Below are positions 44,630 through 54,206 of a stretch of 56,644 nt of DNA, piece after piece. Source of the stretch: Sulfurimonas sp. (GTDB taxonomy: Bacteria > Campylobacterota > Campylobacteria > Campylobacterales > Sulfurimonadaceae); NCBI RefSeq assembly GCF_026988655.1, contig NZ_JALSKT010000055.1, positions 1 to 56,644 of the forward strand, written 5' to 3'. The position numbers and the translations under genes are program-made. The first letter of the stretch is position 1; every line of letters begins with the position of its first letter. The notes under the pieces were generated by a model, which made no database searches, was not told the DNA's origin, and saw only the letters and a list, made by a program, of their open reading frames with translations.

Positions 44630-45331
44630 TTACGCTTCTTGTTTGATATCTGCTAATTGAACTACATCTAATTTTACAGCAGGACTCATAGTTAAACTAA
44701 GAGCAGCATTTTTAATGTAGCGACCTTTTGCAGAAGCTGGTTTTTGTTTGTTGATTGCAGCAACAAAAGTAGATAAATTTTCTTCTATTTGTTTTGCCTC
44801 AAAACTAGCTTTACCAATACCAGCATGAATATTACCTTTTTTATCAACTCTAAAGTTAACTTGACCGCCTTTTACATTTTTAATAGCAGTAGCAACATCT
44901 GGAGTAACTGTACCTGTTTTAGGATTAGGCATTAAACCTTTTGGCCCAAGAATACGACCAATTTGTCCTACAAGTCCCATACAATCTGGTGCAGCAACAA
45001 CAACATCAAAATTGAAAACGCCTTCTTTGATTTGTGCAACTAAATCGTCTGTTCCAACTATATCAGCACCAGCAGCTTTTGCTTCATCAGCTTTAGCCCC
45101 TTTAGCAAATACTGCAACACGAACAACCTTACCTGTACCGTGAGGTAATACAATCGCACCACGAACCATTTGATCAGCATGACGTGGATCTACATTTAAA
45201 TTCATTGCTATTTCAACAGTTTCGTCAAATTTCGCACTTGCTAAATCTTTAACAGTTGATGCAGCTTCAGCAACACCATAAGATTTTGTACTATCAATTT
45301 TTTCTGATAATTGTTTATATCTTTTACTCAT
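44630..45331 (-). CDS. rplA: 50S ribosomal protein L1
   Basis: The 233-residue L1 stalk protein. [16 protein letters not shown] and [19 protein letters not shown] are conserved RNA-binding blocks. It binds 23S rRNA and, as a repressor, the rplK leader in many bacteria. Gene order nusG-rplK-rplA-rplJ-rplL is kept. Confidence 0.97.
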   Translation of the reverse strand: MSKRYKQLSEKIDSTKSYGVAEAASTVKDLASAKFDETVEIAMNLNVDPRHADQMVRGAIVLPHGTGKVVRVAVFAKGAKADEAKAAGADIVGTDDLVAQIKEGVFNFDVVVAAPDCMGLVGQIGRILGPKGLMPNPKTGTVTPDVATAIKNVKGGQVNFRVDKKGNIHAGIGKASFEAKQIEENLSTFVAAINKQKPASAKGRYIKNAALSLTMSPAVKLDVVQLADIKQEA

Positions 45332-45403
45332 TTTTCAAATTCTCCATATTCTGTAATTCTTCCACATTTTCTTAATCATTGTGGTCGATGATTTGTTTAA
45401 AAA

Positions 45404-45829
45404 TTATTCTACTATCTCAATACCCATTGAACGTGCTGTTCCAGCTAGCGTATTCATTGCCATATCTTTATCATCTGTATTTAAATCAACAATTTTACGC
45501 TCAACAACTTCCATTAACTGTGCTTTAGTTAATTGTCCAACTTTATTCTTAAGAGGATTATCTGTACCTTTTTTAAGATTAGCAGCTTTCATTAAAAGTG
45601 CAGCTGCAGTTGGCTGCTTAGTAACAAAAGTAAAACTTCTATCTGTATATACTGTAATTACTGTTGGTACTTTAAAGCCCATTAAATCTTTTGTTTTTTC
45701 ATTAAAAGCTTTAGTGAATTCCATAATATTAACACCACGTTGTCCTAGTGCTGGTCCTACTGGTGGAGCAGGGTTTGCTTTACCAGCATCAATTTGTAGC
45801 TTAATGTAACCACTTATTTTCTTTGCCAT
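45404..45829 (-). CDS. rplK: 50S ribosomal protein L11
   Basis: The 141-residue protein has the N-terminal [19 protein letters not shown], with the prolines that bind thiostrepton, and the C-terminal [10 protein letters not shown] end. It forms the GTPase-associated centre with 23S rRNA. Confidence 0.97.
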   Translation of the reverse strand: MAKKISGYIKLQIDAGKANPAPPVGPALGQRGVNIMEFTKAFNEKTKDLMGFKVPTVITVYTDRSFTFVTKQPTAAALLMKAANLKKGTDNPLKNKVGQLTKAQLMEVVERKIVDLNTDDKDMAMNTLAGTARSMGIEIVE

Positions 45830-45848
45830 TGTTCTTCCTTGTATTAAA

Positions 45849-46376
45849 TTAAATTATTTTTTCAACTTGTGTATATGAGATATCCACAGGAGTTGCTCTA
45901 CCAAAAATTGAAACATTCAGTTTTAATGTTCCATGTTCTAAGTCATATTCATCAACTGTTCCTGTAAAGTTAGCAAATGGACCGTCAATTATACGAACTG
46001 TTTCACCATTATCAAAAAAGACTTTTGGTTTTGGCGCCGCACGATTATTAACACGATCTAAAATAACGTTTATGTCATGCTCACTAAGTGGAGTTGGAAC
46101 ATTAGCCTCACCGATAAAACCAGATACTTTAGGCACTGATTGAATAAGATGTTGTATTTCTGTGTTTAAATCTATTCTAGCAAATACATATCCAGAATAT
46201 AATGATCTTTCACTTACTTTCTTTTTTCCATCTTTAACTTCTATAACGTCTTCTGTAGGAACTATTACATCTGTAATATGATCTTGAAGACCAAACTCTT
46301 CAATCATATTAAAGATTGCATCTCTTACTGCTCTATCACTTCCGTAGGTTTGAATAGAGTACCATTGATGTGCCAT
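45849..46376 (-). CDS. nusG: Transcription termination/antitermination factor NusG
   Basis: A 175-residue protein with the NGN domain ([19 protein letters not shown], then [13 protein letters not shown]) and a C-terminal KOW domain ([19 protein letters not shown]). It bridges RNA polymerase to Rho or the ribosome. It starts nine bases after secE. Confidence 0.97.
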   Translation of the reverse strand: MAHQWYSIQTYGSDRAVRDAIFNMIEEFGLQDHITDVIVPTEDVIEVKDGKKKVSERSLYSGYVFARIDLNTEIQHLIQSVPKVSGFIGEANVPTPLSEHDINVILDRVNNRAAPKPKVFFDNGETVRIIDGPFANFTGTVDEYDLEHGTLKLNVSIFGRATPVDISYTQVEKII

Positions 46377-46385
46377 AATTATTCC

Positions 46386-46565
46386 TTAGCCTAAAATTGT
46401 TGACATAATAGATGACATAAGTAAATCTACTAATGCTAAAAATGCAGCTATTACAGAAACAACAATTACAACTGCAATATACGCCTGCTTTACTTGCCCT
46501 TTTGTTGGAAAAATTACCTTACTGAGCTCTAGTTTTGCATTACGAATGTGTTTACTTAAATCCAT
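46386..46565 (-). CDS. secE: Preprotein translocase subunit SecE
   Basis: A 59-residue protein beginning MDLSKHIRNAKLELSKVIFP, then TKGQVKQAYIAVVIVV and one membrane helix, ending MSTILG. The amphipathic helix (ELSKVIFPTKGQ) and single span are the minimal SecE of most bacteria. It is just below the usual length for automated calling but lies exactly between tRNA-Trp and nusG, the standard place. Confidence 0.93.
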   Translation of the reverse strand: MDLSKHIRNAKLELSKVIFPTKGQVKQAYIAVVIVVSVIAAFLALVDLLMSSIMSTILG

Positions 46566-46639
46566 CTACTGTTATCCATATATTAATGTCTTATTTATTA
46601 TAAATAAAGCTTATCTTAGCTCCACTTATAATAAATCTG

Positions 46640-46715
46640 TGGCAGGCGTGGAGGGACTCGAACCCCCAACACCCGGATTTGGAATCCGGTGCTCTACCAT
46701 TGGAGCTACACGCCT
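46640..46715 (-). tRNA. tRNA-Trp (anticodon CCA)
   Basis: The acceptor arms AGGCGTG and CACGCCT pair fully; the anticodon loop TTCCAAA in the CCGGA/TCCGG stem gives CCA; the T arm has GGTTCGAGTCC. The 3' CCA is encoded (46640-46642). It lies between rpmG and secE, as in E. coli and other bacteria. Confidence 0.95.
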
Positions 46716-46735
46716 AGAACTAAAGAGAGAAACTT

Positions 46736-46888
46736 CTACAGTTTCATCTCTTTGTGATTAGTATGCTCTTTACACCATTTACAATATTTTCTTACAGAAA
46801 ATTTTTCAGTGTGAGTCTTTTTATTTTTTGTTGTGTGATAATTACGTCTTGTACATTTCTCACAACCTAAGTGAATTGCTTCTCTCAT
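46736..46888 (-). CDS. rpmG: 50S ribosomal protein L33
   Basis: A 50-residue protein, MREAIHLGCEKCTRRNYHTT with KNKKTHTEKFSVRKYCKWC. The two CxxC pairs (CEKC and CKWC) make this the zinc-binding form. ATG 46888 follows AAAGG in the tuf-rpmG spacer. It stands between tuf and tRNA-Trp in the transcript. Confidence 0.95.
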   Translation of the reverse strand: MREAIHLGCEKCTRRNYHTTKNKKTHTEKFSVRKYCKWCKEHTNHKEMKL

Positions 46889-46930
46889 GTATATTTACCT
46901 TTAAAGAATTAAATAAATCGCAAAAGCGAC

Positions 46931-48130
46931 TTATTTAATGATCTCAGCAACAACACCAGCACCAACAGTTCTACCACCCTCACGGATAGCGAAGTTAGTA
47001 CCTTGTTCCATTGCAATTGGGTGAATTAACTCAGCAGTAATACTTACGTTATCACCTGGCATAACCATCTCTGTACCTTCTGGTAAAGTGATTGCACCTG
47101 TAACATCAGTAGTACGTACGTAGAACTGAGGACGGTAACCGTTAAAGAATGGAGTATGACGACCACCCTCATCTTTACTTAGTACATAGATTTCAGCTGT
47201 AAAAGTTGTATGAGGAGTAATTGTACCTGGCTTACAAAGTACTTGACCACGCTCAACATCATCTTTACCAATACCACGGATTAGAATACCACAGTTATCA
47301 CCTGCAACACCTTGCTCCATTTCTTTACGGAACATTTCAACACCAGTAACAGTAGTTTTTTGAGTATCTTTGATACCTACGATTTCAACTTCTTCACCAA
47401 CTTTGATAGTACCACGTTCAATACGACCTGTTACAACAGTACCACGTCCAGAGATTGAGAAAACATCTTCAACAGGCATCAAGAAATCTTTATCAGTTTC
47501 ACGAGCTGGCTCTGGGATATACTCATCTACAGTTTTCATAAGTTCAATAATCTTATCTGACCATTCACCAAGAGTACCAGTTTTTGCTTCTTCAAGAGCT
47601 TTAAGAGCTGAACCAGCTGTGATTGGAGTATCGTCACCTGGGAAATCATACATATCTAAAAGTTCACGAATTTCCATTTCAACTAGTTCTAATAACTCTT
47701 CATCATCAACCATATCTTCTTTGTTCATGAAAACAACGATATATGGAACACCAACTTGTTTAGAAAGAAGAATGTGCTCACGAGTTTGTGGCATTGGGCC
47801 ATCCGCTGCAGAAACAACAAGAATAGCGCCATCCATTTGAGCAGCACCAGTAATCATATTCTTAACATAATCCGCGTGACCTGGACAGTCAACGTGTGCA
47901 TAGTGACGATTGTCAGTTTCATACTCTACATGTGAAGTAGCGATAGTAATACCACGCTCTCTCTCTTCTGGTGCATTATCAATTGCATCATAATCCATGA
48001 ATTTTGCATCATTTTTAACTGCTAATACTGCAGTGATAGCTGCTGTTAGTGTTGTTTTACCGTGGTCAACGTGACCAATTGTACCGATGTTAACATGGGG
48101 TTTATTACGTTCAAACTTTTCTTTTGCCAT
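46931..48130 (-). CDS. tuf: Elongation factor Tu
   Basis: The 399-residue GTPase has [18 protein letters not shown] and NKED as G1, G3 and G4, and the C-terminal [12 protein letters not shown]. It delivers aminoacyl-tRNA to the ribosome. It lies between tRNA-Thr(GGT) and rpmG; a ribosome binding site (GGAGG) precedes the ATG by about six bases. Confidence 0.98.
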   Translation of the reverse strand: MAKEKFERNKPHVNIGTIGHVDHGKTTLTAAITAVLAVKNDAKFMDYDAIDNAPEERERGITIATSHVEYETDNRHYAHVDCPGHADYVKNMITGAAQMDGAILVVSAADGPMPQTREHILLSKQVGVPYIVVFMNKEDMVDDEELLELVEMEIRELLDMYDFPGDDTPITAGSALKALEEAKTGTLGEWSDKIIELMKTVDEYIPEPARETDKDFLMPVEDVFSISGRGTVVTGRIERGTIKVGEEVEIVGIKDTQKTTVTGVEMFRKEMEQGVAGDNCGILIRGIGKDDVERGQVLCKPGTITPHTTFTAEIYVLSKDEGGRHTPFFNGYRPQFYVRTTDVTGAITLPEGTEMVMPGDNVSITAELIHPIAMEQGTNFAIREGGRTVGAGVVAEIIK

Positions 48131-48219
48131 AGTGTCCTCCGACTTTTATTGTGAATTGAAATGGAATTATACCCAAAAATCATTCAATTATTTCTTAAAT
48201 TTATCAAATGTAGCTATGA

Positions 48220-48294
<75 letters not shown>

Positions 48295-48459
48295 GTAGCT
48301 GTGATTTAAATTAAGAAATCATTGCATGATTTTATCTATTTTTTTATAATTATAATATTAGTTTGTGATTAGATTCACTATATGTCTATTTACTTATTAA
48401 AATAATTATATAGTAGTATGAAGTAAGTAGAAATTATACTTCAGCTTCCAGAATCTCAA

Positions 48460-48535
<76 letters not shown>

Positions 48536-48542
48536 ATGTGAG

Positions 48543-48627
48543 TGGTGGTGGGAAGAGGAGTCGAACCTCTGAACCCATAGGGAGCAGATTTACAGTCTGC
48601 CGTCGTTGGCCACTTGACTATCCCACC
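48543..48627 (-). tRNA. tRNA-Tyr (anticodon GTA)
   Basis: A class II tRNA of 85 bases with a long variable arm. GGTGGGA pairs with TCCCACC; the stem GCAGA/TCTGC holds CTGTAAA, giving GTA. CCA is encoded (48543-48545). It is 7 bp from tRNA-Gly. Confidence 0.95.
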
Positions 48628-48684
48628 ATTTTACATAAATTATGTTTTTCTGGTCTAACACTGTTTCTAATATTCAAAATTCAA

Positions 48685-48761
48685 TGGTGCCGACACGAGG
48701 ATTTGAACCCCGGGCCTGCTGATTACAAATCAGCTGCTCTAGCCAACTGAGCTATGTCGGC
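48685..48761 (-). tRNA. tRNA-Thr (anticodon TGT)
   Basis: The acceptor GCCGACA pairs with TGTCGGC; the stem GCTGA/TCAGC holds TTTGTAA, giving TGT. CCA is encoded. First tRNA of the operon, just downstream of the consensus promoter. Confidence 0.95.
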
Positions 48762-48778
48762 ATCGAATTTGAGCCAGA

Positions 48779-48807
48779 ATTATAGTGCAAAAGATTTTTA
48801 ATGTCAA
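48779..48807 (-). promoter_or_regulatory. Perfect-consensus sigma-70 promoter of the tRNA-tuf operon
   Basis: On the minus strand TTGACA (48802-48807), exactly 17 bp, then TATAAT (48779-48784). Transcription would start about 12 bases before tRNA-Thr(TGT). A full -35 is rare in Campylobacterota, where most promoters have only an extended -10, which fits a stable-RNA promoter of very high output. Confidence 0.85.
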
Positions 48808-48944
48808 GCATTTTACTAAGAAATGTCAAATTTTCTTACAATTTCGTATTTTTACACCTATTTTAGGGATTTTTGGCAGCTTTAACACCTCTATATATTT
48901 TATATAGCTATAATGTTTACATCAATTTTACAAAGGTTTTATCT

Positions 48945-49673
48945 ATGTTAAAGATATTATTTTCTCCATCTGAAGGAAAAAACAGTGGTGGTAATGAAAC
49001 GCAGCAAGAACTTTTTGGTGCTTTATCTGCAAGAGAAGAAATTCTCAACGAATACAATTCTATTGTTTTAAGTCAGGATGAGGATAAAATCAAAAAACTT
49101 TTTGGTTTTAAAAAGTTTAGTGAATGCGAAGCTTACATCTGTGATATTTTCAATTCTCCACTTATTCATGCTATCCAAAGATATCAAGGTGTTGCCTATG
49201 ACTATCTAAAATATAATACATTAGATAGTCAAATGCAAAGTTATTTAAAAGAACATACAATTATCTTCTCGAATCTTTATGGTCCAATACTTGGTGGTGA
49301 TACAATTGCTAACTATAAAGTGAAGCAAGGCAATAGTGTTGGAGATACTAGTCCCGAAAATTTTTATAAAGAACGCTTTTCTTATCAACTTGATTTGTAT
49401 TTGGCTCAACATGATATTTTAGATTTACGTGCTGGTTATTATGATAAATTTTATAAGACTACCCAGGAGTATACAACTTTAAAGTTTTTAAAAAATGGAA
49501 AAACAGTAAGTCATTGGGCAAAAGCTTATAGAGGTATTGTTTTAGGTGAAGTTGCAAAACACAATGTAGCATCTATAGAAGAGTTTATGAAACTTGAGAT
49601 TGAAAACTTGCAAGTTCATGACATCAACAAAATAAAAAATAAAACTCAAATCATTTACAATATAGTGGAGTAA
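48945..49673 (+). CDS. yaaA: YaaA family (DUF328) peroxide-stress protein
   Basis: The 242-residue product starts MLKILFSPSEGKN and has LFGFKK near residue 46, RYQGVAYDYLKYNT, SNLYGPILGGDTIANYK and the SHWAKAYRG end block of the family. E. coli YaaA lowers free iron under peroxide stress. ATG 48945 has AAAGG about eight bases upstream; an upstream in-frame start at 48873 would add residues unlike the family. One motif copy is at 48997. Confidence 0.85.
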   Translation: MLKILFSPSEGKNSGGNETQQELFGALSAREEILNEYNSIVLSQDEDKIKKLFGFKKFSECEAYICDIFNSPLIHAIQRYQGVAYDYLKYNTLDSQMQSYLKEHTIIFSNLYGPILGGDTIANYKVKQGNSVGDTSPENFYKERFSYQLDLYLAQHDILDLRAGYYDKFYKTTQEYTTLKFLKNGKTVSHWAKAYRGIVLGEVAKHNVASIEEFMKLEIENLQVHDINKIKNKTQIIYNIVE

Positions 49674-49675
49674 CT

Positions 49676-50431
49676 ATGAAACAAGATTCACAAGAATACA
49701 AAAATAAAAAAGCATTTTTTGAAAAAATCATTACTTTATATGGTAGAAATGTCGTTGTAGAAGTTTTACAAGATAAAAACGTTCAAATACATAAACTACA
49801 TATGGCAGAGTCTAACAAACCTGATGGGACAATCAAAAAAATTTTATTACTCGCTAAAGAACGAGGCATAGAAATCATGCATCATGATAAAACGGCACTC
49901 TCACGCATCAGTAGAAACGCGAAACAAGATCAAGGTGTTGCAGTGGATATTCTCTCTACGAGTTATTTAAACGCAGTAGAGCTTACTAAACGCAGTAGTT
50001 TTAGGCTGATAGCTCTTGATGGGATACAAAACCCACAAAACCTTGGCATGATTATCCGTTCTTGTGCAGCGGGCAATGTTGATGGTATCATATTGCCTAA
50101 AAAAAGTTCGGCTAAAATTTCACCTCTTGTTATGAAAGCAAGTGCTGGAACATTATTTAAACTTCCTATTTACTTTTGTAACTCACTTGAAGAAATTTTA
50201 CAAAAACTTGAAGATACAACTATCTATGCTTTATCTTCACATGCTAAAAATAGCATTTATACTCTCAATGAAAAAAAGAAAACTGTGTATGTTTTGGGGA
50301 ACGAAAGTGATGGTGTGTCGCCAGAAGTAGCAAAACTTTGTAATGATTCCATCTCTATTCCTATGAAAAGAGAGGTAGAATCTTTAAATGTAGCAGTAAC
50401 TGCTTCACTTATCGCATTTATGAAGTCATAA
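49676..50431 (+). CDS. TrmH/SpoU family rRNA or tRNA 2'-O-methyltransferase (RlmB-like)
   Basis: The 251-residue protein has a short L30e-like substrate-binding domain (about 1-95) and a SPOUT domain with the knotted motifs: DGIQNPQNLGMIIRSC, VLGNESDGVSPEV and SIPMKREVESLNVAVTASL. Domain layout is that of RlmB, which methylates G2251 of 23S rRNA; TrmH-type tRNA targets are not excluded. It starts two bases after yaaA. Two motif copies (49969, 49988) are 19 bp apart in its coding region. Confidence 0.88.
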   Translation: MKQDSQEYKNKKAFFEKIITLYGRNVVVEVLQDKNVQIHKLHMAESNKPDGTIKKILLLAKERGIEIMHHDKTALSRISRNAKQDQGVAVDILSTSYLNAVELTKRSSFRLIALDGIQNPQNLGMIIRSCAAGNVDGIILPKKSSAKISPLVMKASAGTLFKLPIYFCNSLEEILQKLEDTTIYALSSHAKNSIYTLNEKKKTVYVLGNESDGVSPEVAKLCNDSISIPMKREVESLNVAVTASLIAFMKS

Positions 50432-50735
50432 TGTCATACGGTCTTTTTATCTCTTTTATGACCTCATCAACAGACATATGACGAGATTTTCTCAAGAACT
50501 CTTTTGCATCTAAAAATATAAGCACCGTAGGAATAGCATAAACATTATAATGTACTGCTATTTCCGCATCAGTGGATATATCCACACTTACTACCTCAAA
50601 CTCTTTAAAATTTGTCTCTAATGCTTCTAAGAGTTTTGGTTTGAGAGCATGACATACATTACAAGTTGGTGCAGAAAAATACACCATAACCGCCAAATTT
50701 TCTTGTATCGTTTTTTCTATTGTATCTATATTCAA
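50418..50735 (-). CDS. Thioredoxin-fold protein, CxxC = CNVC
   Basis: A 105-residue cytoplasmic protein with the thioredoxin layout: FSAPTCNVCHALKP (Cys 25 and Cys 28) and cis-proline in YAIPTVLIFL. The active site CNVC differs from the CGPC of thioredoxin proper, so redox partner and potential are unknown. It overlaps the convergent methyltransferase gene by 14 bp. Confidence 0.88.
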   Translation of the reverse strand: MNIDTIEKTIQENLAVMVYFSAPTCNVCHALKPKLLEALETNFKEFEVVSVDISTDAEIAVHYNVYAIPTVLIFLDAKEFLRKSRHMSVDEVIKEIKRPYDIMTS

Positions 50736-50809
50736 ATTTCTACCTTATTTACAGCTTGACTTTCTATTTTTGAATCATATCATAATCGATTTATCTTTTT
50801 CATAAATAT

Positions 50810-51079
50810 ATTGCCATCCTAGAGTAAACTAGCGAATACCAGTAACACATAAAGAGGTGAGATGTAAAGTAGCTATTGCGAAGGCTCTACTAGTAGAGTT
50901 GAGTGATAGATACTTTGCAGATTGCCTTTTTATGTGCTATCCGAAGGACGATTAGAAAAACATACATTTACTTCGTTAGAAACCCTTGAAGCTACTAGTA
51001 GCTCCTACGGATTTCTGCCTTGCAACTGCATATTTTTCTATTCGCTGGTAATCACTAGTTTACTTTAGGATGGCAATCA
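50810..51079. mobile_element. 270-bp element with 23-bp terminal inverted repeats and inner palindromes
   Basis: ATTGCCATCCTAGAGTAAAC (50810) with CTAG following is repeated in inverted form at the far end (one mismatch over 23 bp), and inner arms (TACCAG near 50837, CTGGTA near 51046) continue the symmetry. Two 14-bp palindromes, CTCTACTAGTAGAG (50885-50898) and AGCTACTAGTAGCT (50990-51003), share the ACTAGT core. No reading frame of note. It ends 15 bp before the GTG of the permease gene and so holds that gene's promoter region. It fills the 359-bp gap between genes. A non-autonomous transposable element or a structured RNA fits. Confidence 0.7.
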
Positions 51080-51094
51080 TGCTACAATTCTCTC

Positions 51095-52006
51095 GTGAAA
51101 TCAATAATCTTTTCAATACTCAGCATATATGTATTTATTCTTATGGGCTACATTGCTAAACGCAGCTTTAAAGAACAGATCGACGATAAAACTATAACTT
51201 TACTAAATGTCTACTTTTTACAGGTTTTTTTAACTTTTTGGGGACTTTTATTACATCCTATTGATATAACACTTTTTTACGCACCTGCTATCTATCTTGT
51301 TATCGTACTTCTCGTACTGCTACTCAGCGCACTTTTTGCTTCAAAACTTTTTAACAAGAAAAAAGAGTACTCTATCGCTATCGTTGCTGCTCTTATTGGC
51401 AATACAGGGAATCTCGGCATTCCACTTAATATTGCCATCTTTGGCGAGGCATCTATTCCCTACACAACTATTATCAATCTGATGAACGTTTTTGTCGTTT
51501 ATACTATCGGTGTTTATTTTTACTCTCGTGGGAATTTTGATGTAAAAACATCACTCAAAAACATTGTAAAACTTCCAATTCTTTGGGCTGCAATGCTTGC
51601 TATATTTTTAAGTCTATGGGGATATAGACCATCGAAAAATATTATGAATATGCTGATGATGGGTGCATATGCGTCTATGACGATGCAACTCTTTTTATTT
51701 GGTATCTATCTCTATGGCACAAAGATAAGAGAAATAAATAAAAAGCTCATCACCTGGGTAATAACATTTAAGTTCATAATCTTGCCCTTAGCTGCGTTTA
51801 GCCTACTCTACTTTATAGAACTTGACCCTATGATAAAAGGCGTGCTCTTTATAGAACTACTTATGCCACTTGCCGTTGCAAATGTTAACTTAGCTTCACT
51901 CTATGAATGTGAGCCTAAAATCGTTACAGCTTTAGTATTTATATCTTCGGTGCTTTTTTTGGGAGTGATCTTTTTTGCGGTTGATTTGTTAGAGGTTTTA
52001 CATTAG
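51095..52006 (+). CDS. AEC family transporter (auxin efflux carrier type permease)
   Basis: The 303-residue product has about ten membrane helices, the N-terminal FILMGYIAKRSFKEQ and a GNTGNLGIPLNIAIFGE block that marks the family. Substrates are small organic anions; which one is unknown. The start is GTG 51095 with no good ribosome binding site, immediately after the palindromic element, which may have replaced its upstream region. Motif copies at 51158 and 51791. Confidence 0.85.
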   Translation: MKSIIFSILSIYVFILMGYIAKRSFKEQIDDKTITLLNVYFLQVFLTFWGLLLHPIDITLFYAPAIYLVIVLLVLLLSALFASKLFNKKKEYSIAIVAALIGNTGNLGIPLNIAIFGEASIPYTTIINLMNVFVVYTIGVYFYSRGNFDVKTSLKNIVKLPILWAAMLAIFLSLWGYRPSKNIMNMLMMGAYASMTMQLFLFGIYLYGTKIREINKKLITWVITFKFIILPLAAFSLLYFIELDPMIKGVLFIELLMPLAVANVNLASLYECEPKIVTALVFISSVLFLGVIFFAVDLLEVLH

Positions 52007-52044
52007 CGAAGAGAAAGAGCAAAATCTTTCTCCTCTAAAAAAGA

Positions 52045-52221
52045 CTACAATGCTTTTTTTGTAACTTTTTTTGCTACTTTTTTCGCAGCTTTTTTTGTTG
52101 CTGGTTTTTTTGCAACTACTTTTTTTGCAACTACTTTTGCTACTTTTTTAGATCCGTTTGCTTTTTTAACAACTTTTTTAGCAATTTTTTTTGCTACTTT
52201 TTTCTTAAGAACTTTTGCCAT
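52045..52221 (-). CDS. Lysine/alanine-rich histone H1-like protein, 58 aa
   Basis: MAKVLKKKVAKKIAKKVVKK is followed by ANGSKKVAKVVAKKVVAKKP and ATKKAAKKVAKKVTKKAL. About half the residues are lysine; the rest are mostly alanine and valine, in KKVAKK-type repeats. This is the composition of histone H1 tails and of bacterial H1-like proteins such as Chlamydia Hc1/Hc2 and AlgP. AAGGAG lies eight bases before ATG 52221, so it is certainly translated. A DNA-compacting role is inferred from composition. Confidence 0.82.
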   Translation of the reverse strand: MAKVLKKKVAKKIAKKVVKKANGSKKVAKVVAKKVVAKKPATKKAAKKVAKKVTKKAL

Positions 52222-52379
52222 TTTTGGCTCCTTGTTTTATATTTTACTACCTTTTAGTAATAAATTATAGTGATTATATACTTTTTATCATAACTATGTC
52301 AAGTCTTTTTCTGGATTTTAGTAATATTTTATGGTGTTTTTGTTACAATCCTTCTAATTTAAGAGAAAAAGAGCATAAA

Positions 52380-52649
52380 ATGACATTTATAGAATTCAAA
52401 AAAACACTGCTTGATGCAGAGATTAGTCTGCCAAAATTTAGCAACCTTATCAAAGTCAGTGAAAAAAATATTCAGGCTTACAAAAAAAAGGGCGAAGTCC
52501 CTAATGCCATTGCTGCATTAGTTACTTGTTTTGCAACAATGCATAGAGCTGGAATGGATTATAGAAATATCATCGAAACGCTAGAATTACAGCCAAAAAG
52601 AAAAAAGGGGGCTGGATTTAAAAAAGCTTCTAAAAGTTCTAATACCTGA
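52380..52649 (+). CDS. Small HTH-like protein, 89 aa
   Basis: MTFIEFKKTLLDAEISLPKF is followed by SNLIKVSEKNIQAYKKKGEV: helices of this length and the SEKNIQAYKKKGEVP segment resemble a Cro/C1-type helix-turn-helix. The C-terminus is very basic (QPKRKKGAGFKKASK). An in-frame start at 52215 is possible but the upstream part is AT-rich and hydrophobic; 52380 is preferred. Divergent from the histone-like gene. Confidence 0.65.
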   Translation: MTFIEFKKTLLDAEISLPKFSNLIKVSEKNIQAYKKKGEVPNAIAALVTCFATMHRAGMDYRNIIETLELQPKRKKGAGFKKASKSSNT

Positions 52650-52666
52650 GCTAGAATTTCTATCTT

Positions 52667-54106
52667 TTATGACGAGCAGCTCAATTTTATATTTTTAAAC
52701 TGCAGTGGTGTTTGTTGCGCAAGGTACTCTAATTCTGGATGTTCATCAAATGGTGCAAGTGCAACATGGAGTAAATCCTTTATCATTGAAAAATCTTCCT
52801 TTTGCGCTTTTTCAATAGCTTCTTGCAAAATATGATTTTTCAATATATATTTTGGATTTACTTCTAACATGCTTGTATGTCTCTGCTCATCTGTGTGATT
52901 CTCTTTTTCTAATCTTGCATCATATGTGTCTAGCCACCTGTCAAGATACTCATAATGTAGTGCAAGATCTAAAATCTCATTTCTCTTCCCGCTATATACA
53001 GAGAGTTTTCTAAAAAATGCATTATAGTCTATGACAGACTGCTCTAAACTCCGTAACATGAGTTTAAGTAAAGACAAATCTTTTTCTTCTTTGGTTTGTA
53101 GTCCCATCCGTTTATACATTAAGTGTGTATACTCCGATTCATAAACGTCGCCAAACGTATCTTCAAGGAGTTCTAATGCTGCTTCATGATTAAGGATAGG
53201 AGACAGAGCTAAAGCGAGTTGAGACAAGTTCCAGTGTGCAATTCCTGGCTGACCTCTAAAACTATAACGCCCTTGGGTATCAGAACGATTACAAATATAA
53301 TTTGGATCATAAGTATCTAAAAAAGCAAAAGGACCATAGTCTATAGTTCTACCATCAATTGCCATATTATCTGTATTCATTACTCCATGGTTAAATCCAT
53401 ACACTTGCCATTTTGCAATAGTTTTAGCAGTATTTTGCACTACTTTTGCATACATTTTAAGATACTTCTCTTGCGTATTTTTAAGTTCAGGATAGGATTC
53501 ATCTATAACATAATCAGCAAGCTGCTGTAATTTTTCTGGCTCTCCTGCAGCATTAAAATACTCAAAGGTACCAAAACGCACCCATGTCGGAGAAAGACGC
53601 AAAACAATGGCAGCTTTTTCCCATCCTTGCCGTGTTACATCTGTATCACTCCCTATAAGTGCCAAAGCTCTAGATGTTGCAATACCCAGACCGTACATTG
53701 CTTCAGAAATCAAAAACTCGCGTAGACTCGAACGTAGTACTGCTCTTCCATCGCCCTGACGAGAATAGAGCGTAAGCCCAGCACCTTTTATCTGTAGGTT
53801 TTGTCCATTTACTTTGCCAAGGTTAATAGCCCTTCCATCACCTAAACGTGGAACGAAATAACCAAACTGATGACCTGCATAACACATAGCAAAGGGCTGT
53901 GAGCCCTTTAGTCTTCTCTCTCCGTTGAGTATTTTTACAAGCTCTTCATCTAAACTAATATCTTCATTAATACCCAAAAGTTTTGCAGCATCTTGTGAAG
54001 TTGCAATAACAAAAGGCTTTTCAAGAGGTGTTGGCTCTACTCTATCATAAAAGAGAGGAGCCAAAGAGAGATATGGTGTTGTGAGTTTTAAATCCGAAAA
54101 TTTCAT
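52667..54106 (-). CDS. selO: Protein adenylyltransferase SelO (YdiU)
   Basis: A pseudokinase-fold AMPylase. The 479-residue protein has GDGRAINLG, LQIKGAGLTLYSRQGDGRAVL and MNTDNMAIDGRTIDYGPFAFLD, with the Asn-Asp metal site in the inverted active site. The C-terminus is SCSS, where eukaryotic SelO carries selenocysteine and bacterial forms Cys. SelO modifies redox proteins such as glutaredoxin. No AAACGCAG motif is present in this gene. Confidence 0.95.
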   Translation of the reverse strand: MKFSDLKLTTPYLSLAPLFYDRVEPTPLEKPFVIATSQDAAKLLGINEDISLDEELVKILNGERRLKGSQPFAMCYAGHQFGYFVPRLGDGRAINLGKVNGQNLQIKGAGLTLYSRQGDGRAVLRSSLREFLISEAMYGLGIATSRALALIGSDTDVTRQGWEKAAIVLRLSPTWVRFGTFEYFNAAGEPEKLQQLADYVIDESYPELKNTQEKYLKMYAKVVQNTAKTIAKWQVYGFNHGVMNTDNMAIDGRTIDYGPFAFLDTYDPNYICNRSDTQGRYSFRGQPGIAHWNLSQLALALSPILNHEAALELLEDTFGDVYESEYTHLMYKRMGLQTKEEKDLSLLKLMLRSLEQSVIDYNAFFRKLSVYSGKRNEILDLALHYEYLDRWLDTYDARLEKENHTDEQRHTSMLEVNPKYILKNHILQEAIEKAQKEDFSMIKDLLHVALAPFDEHPELEYLAQQTPLQFKNIKLSCSS

Positions 54107-54206
54107 AAGAGAAGTTTTATCAGCTCTTTGGTTAAAAAAAGCTACATATTCTAACTAATACAAAACTTTCTAGAAACTTTTAAGTAAATAAGATTACACT
54201 CGCTTT

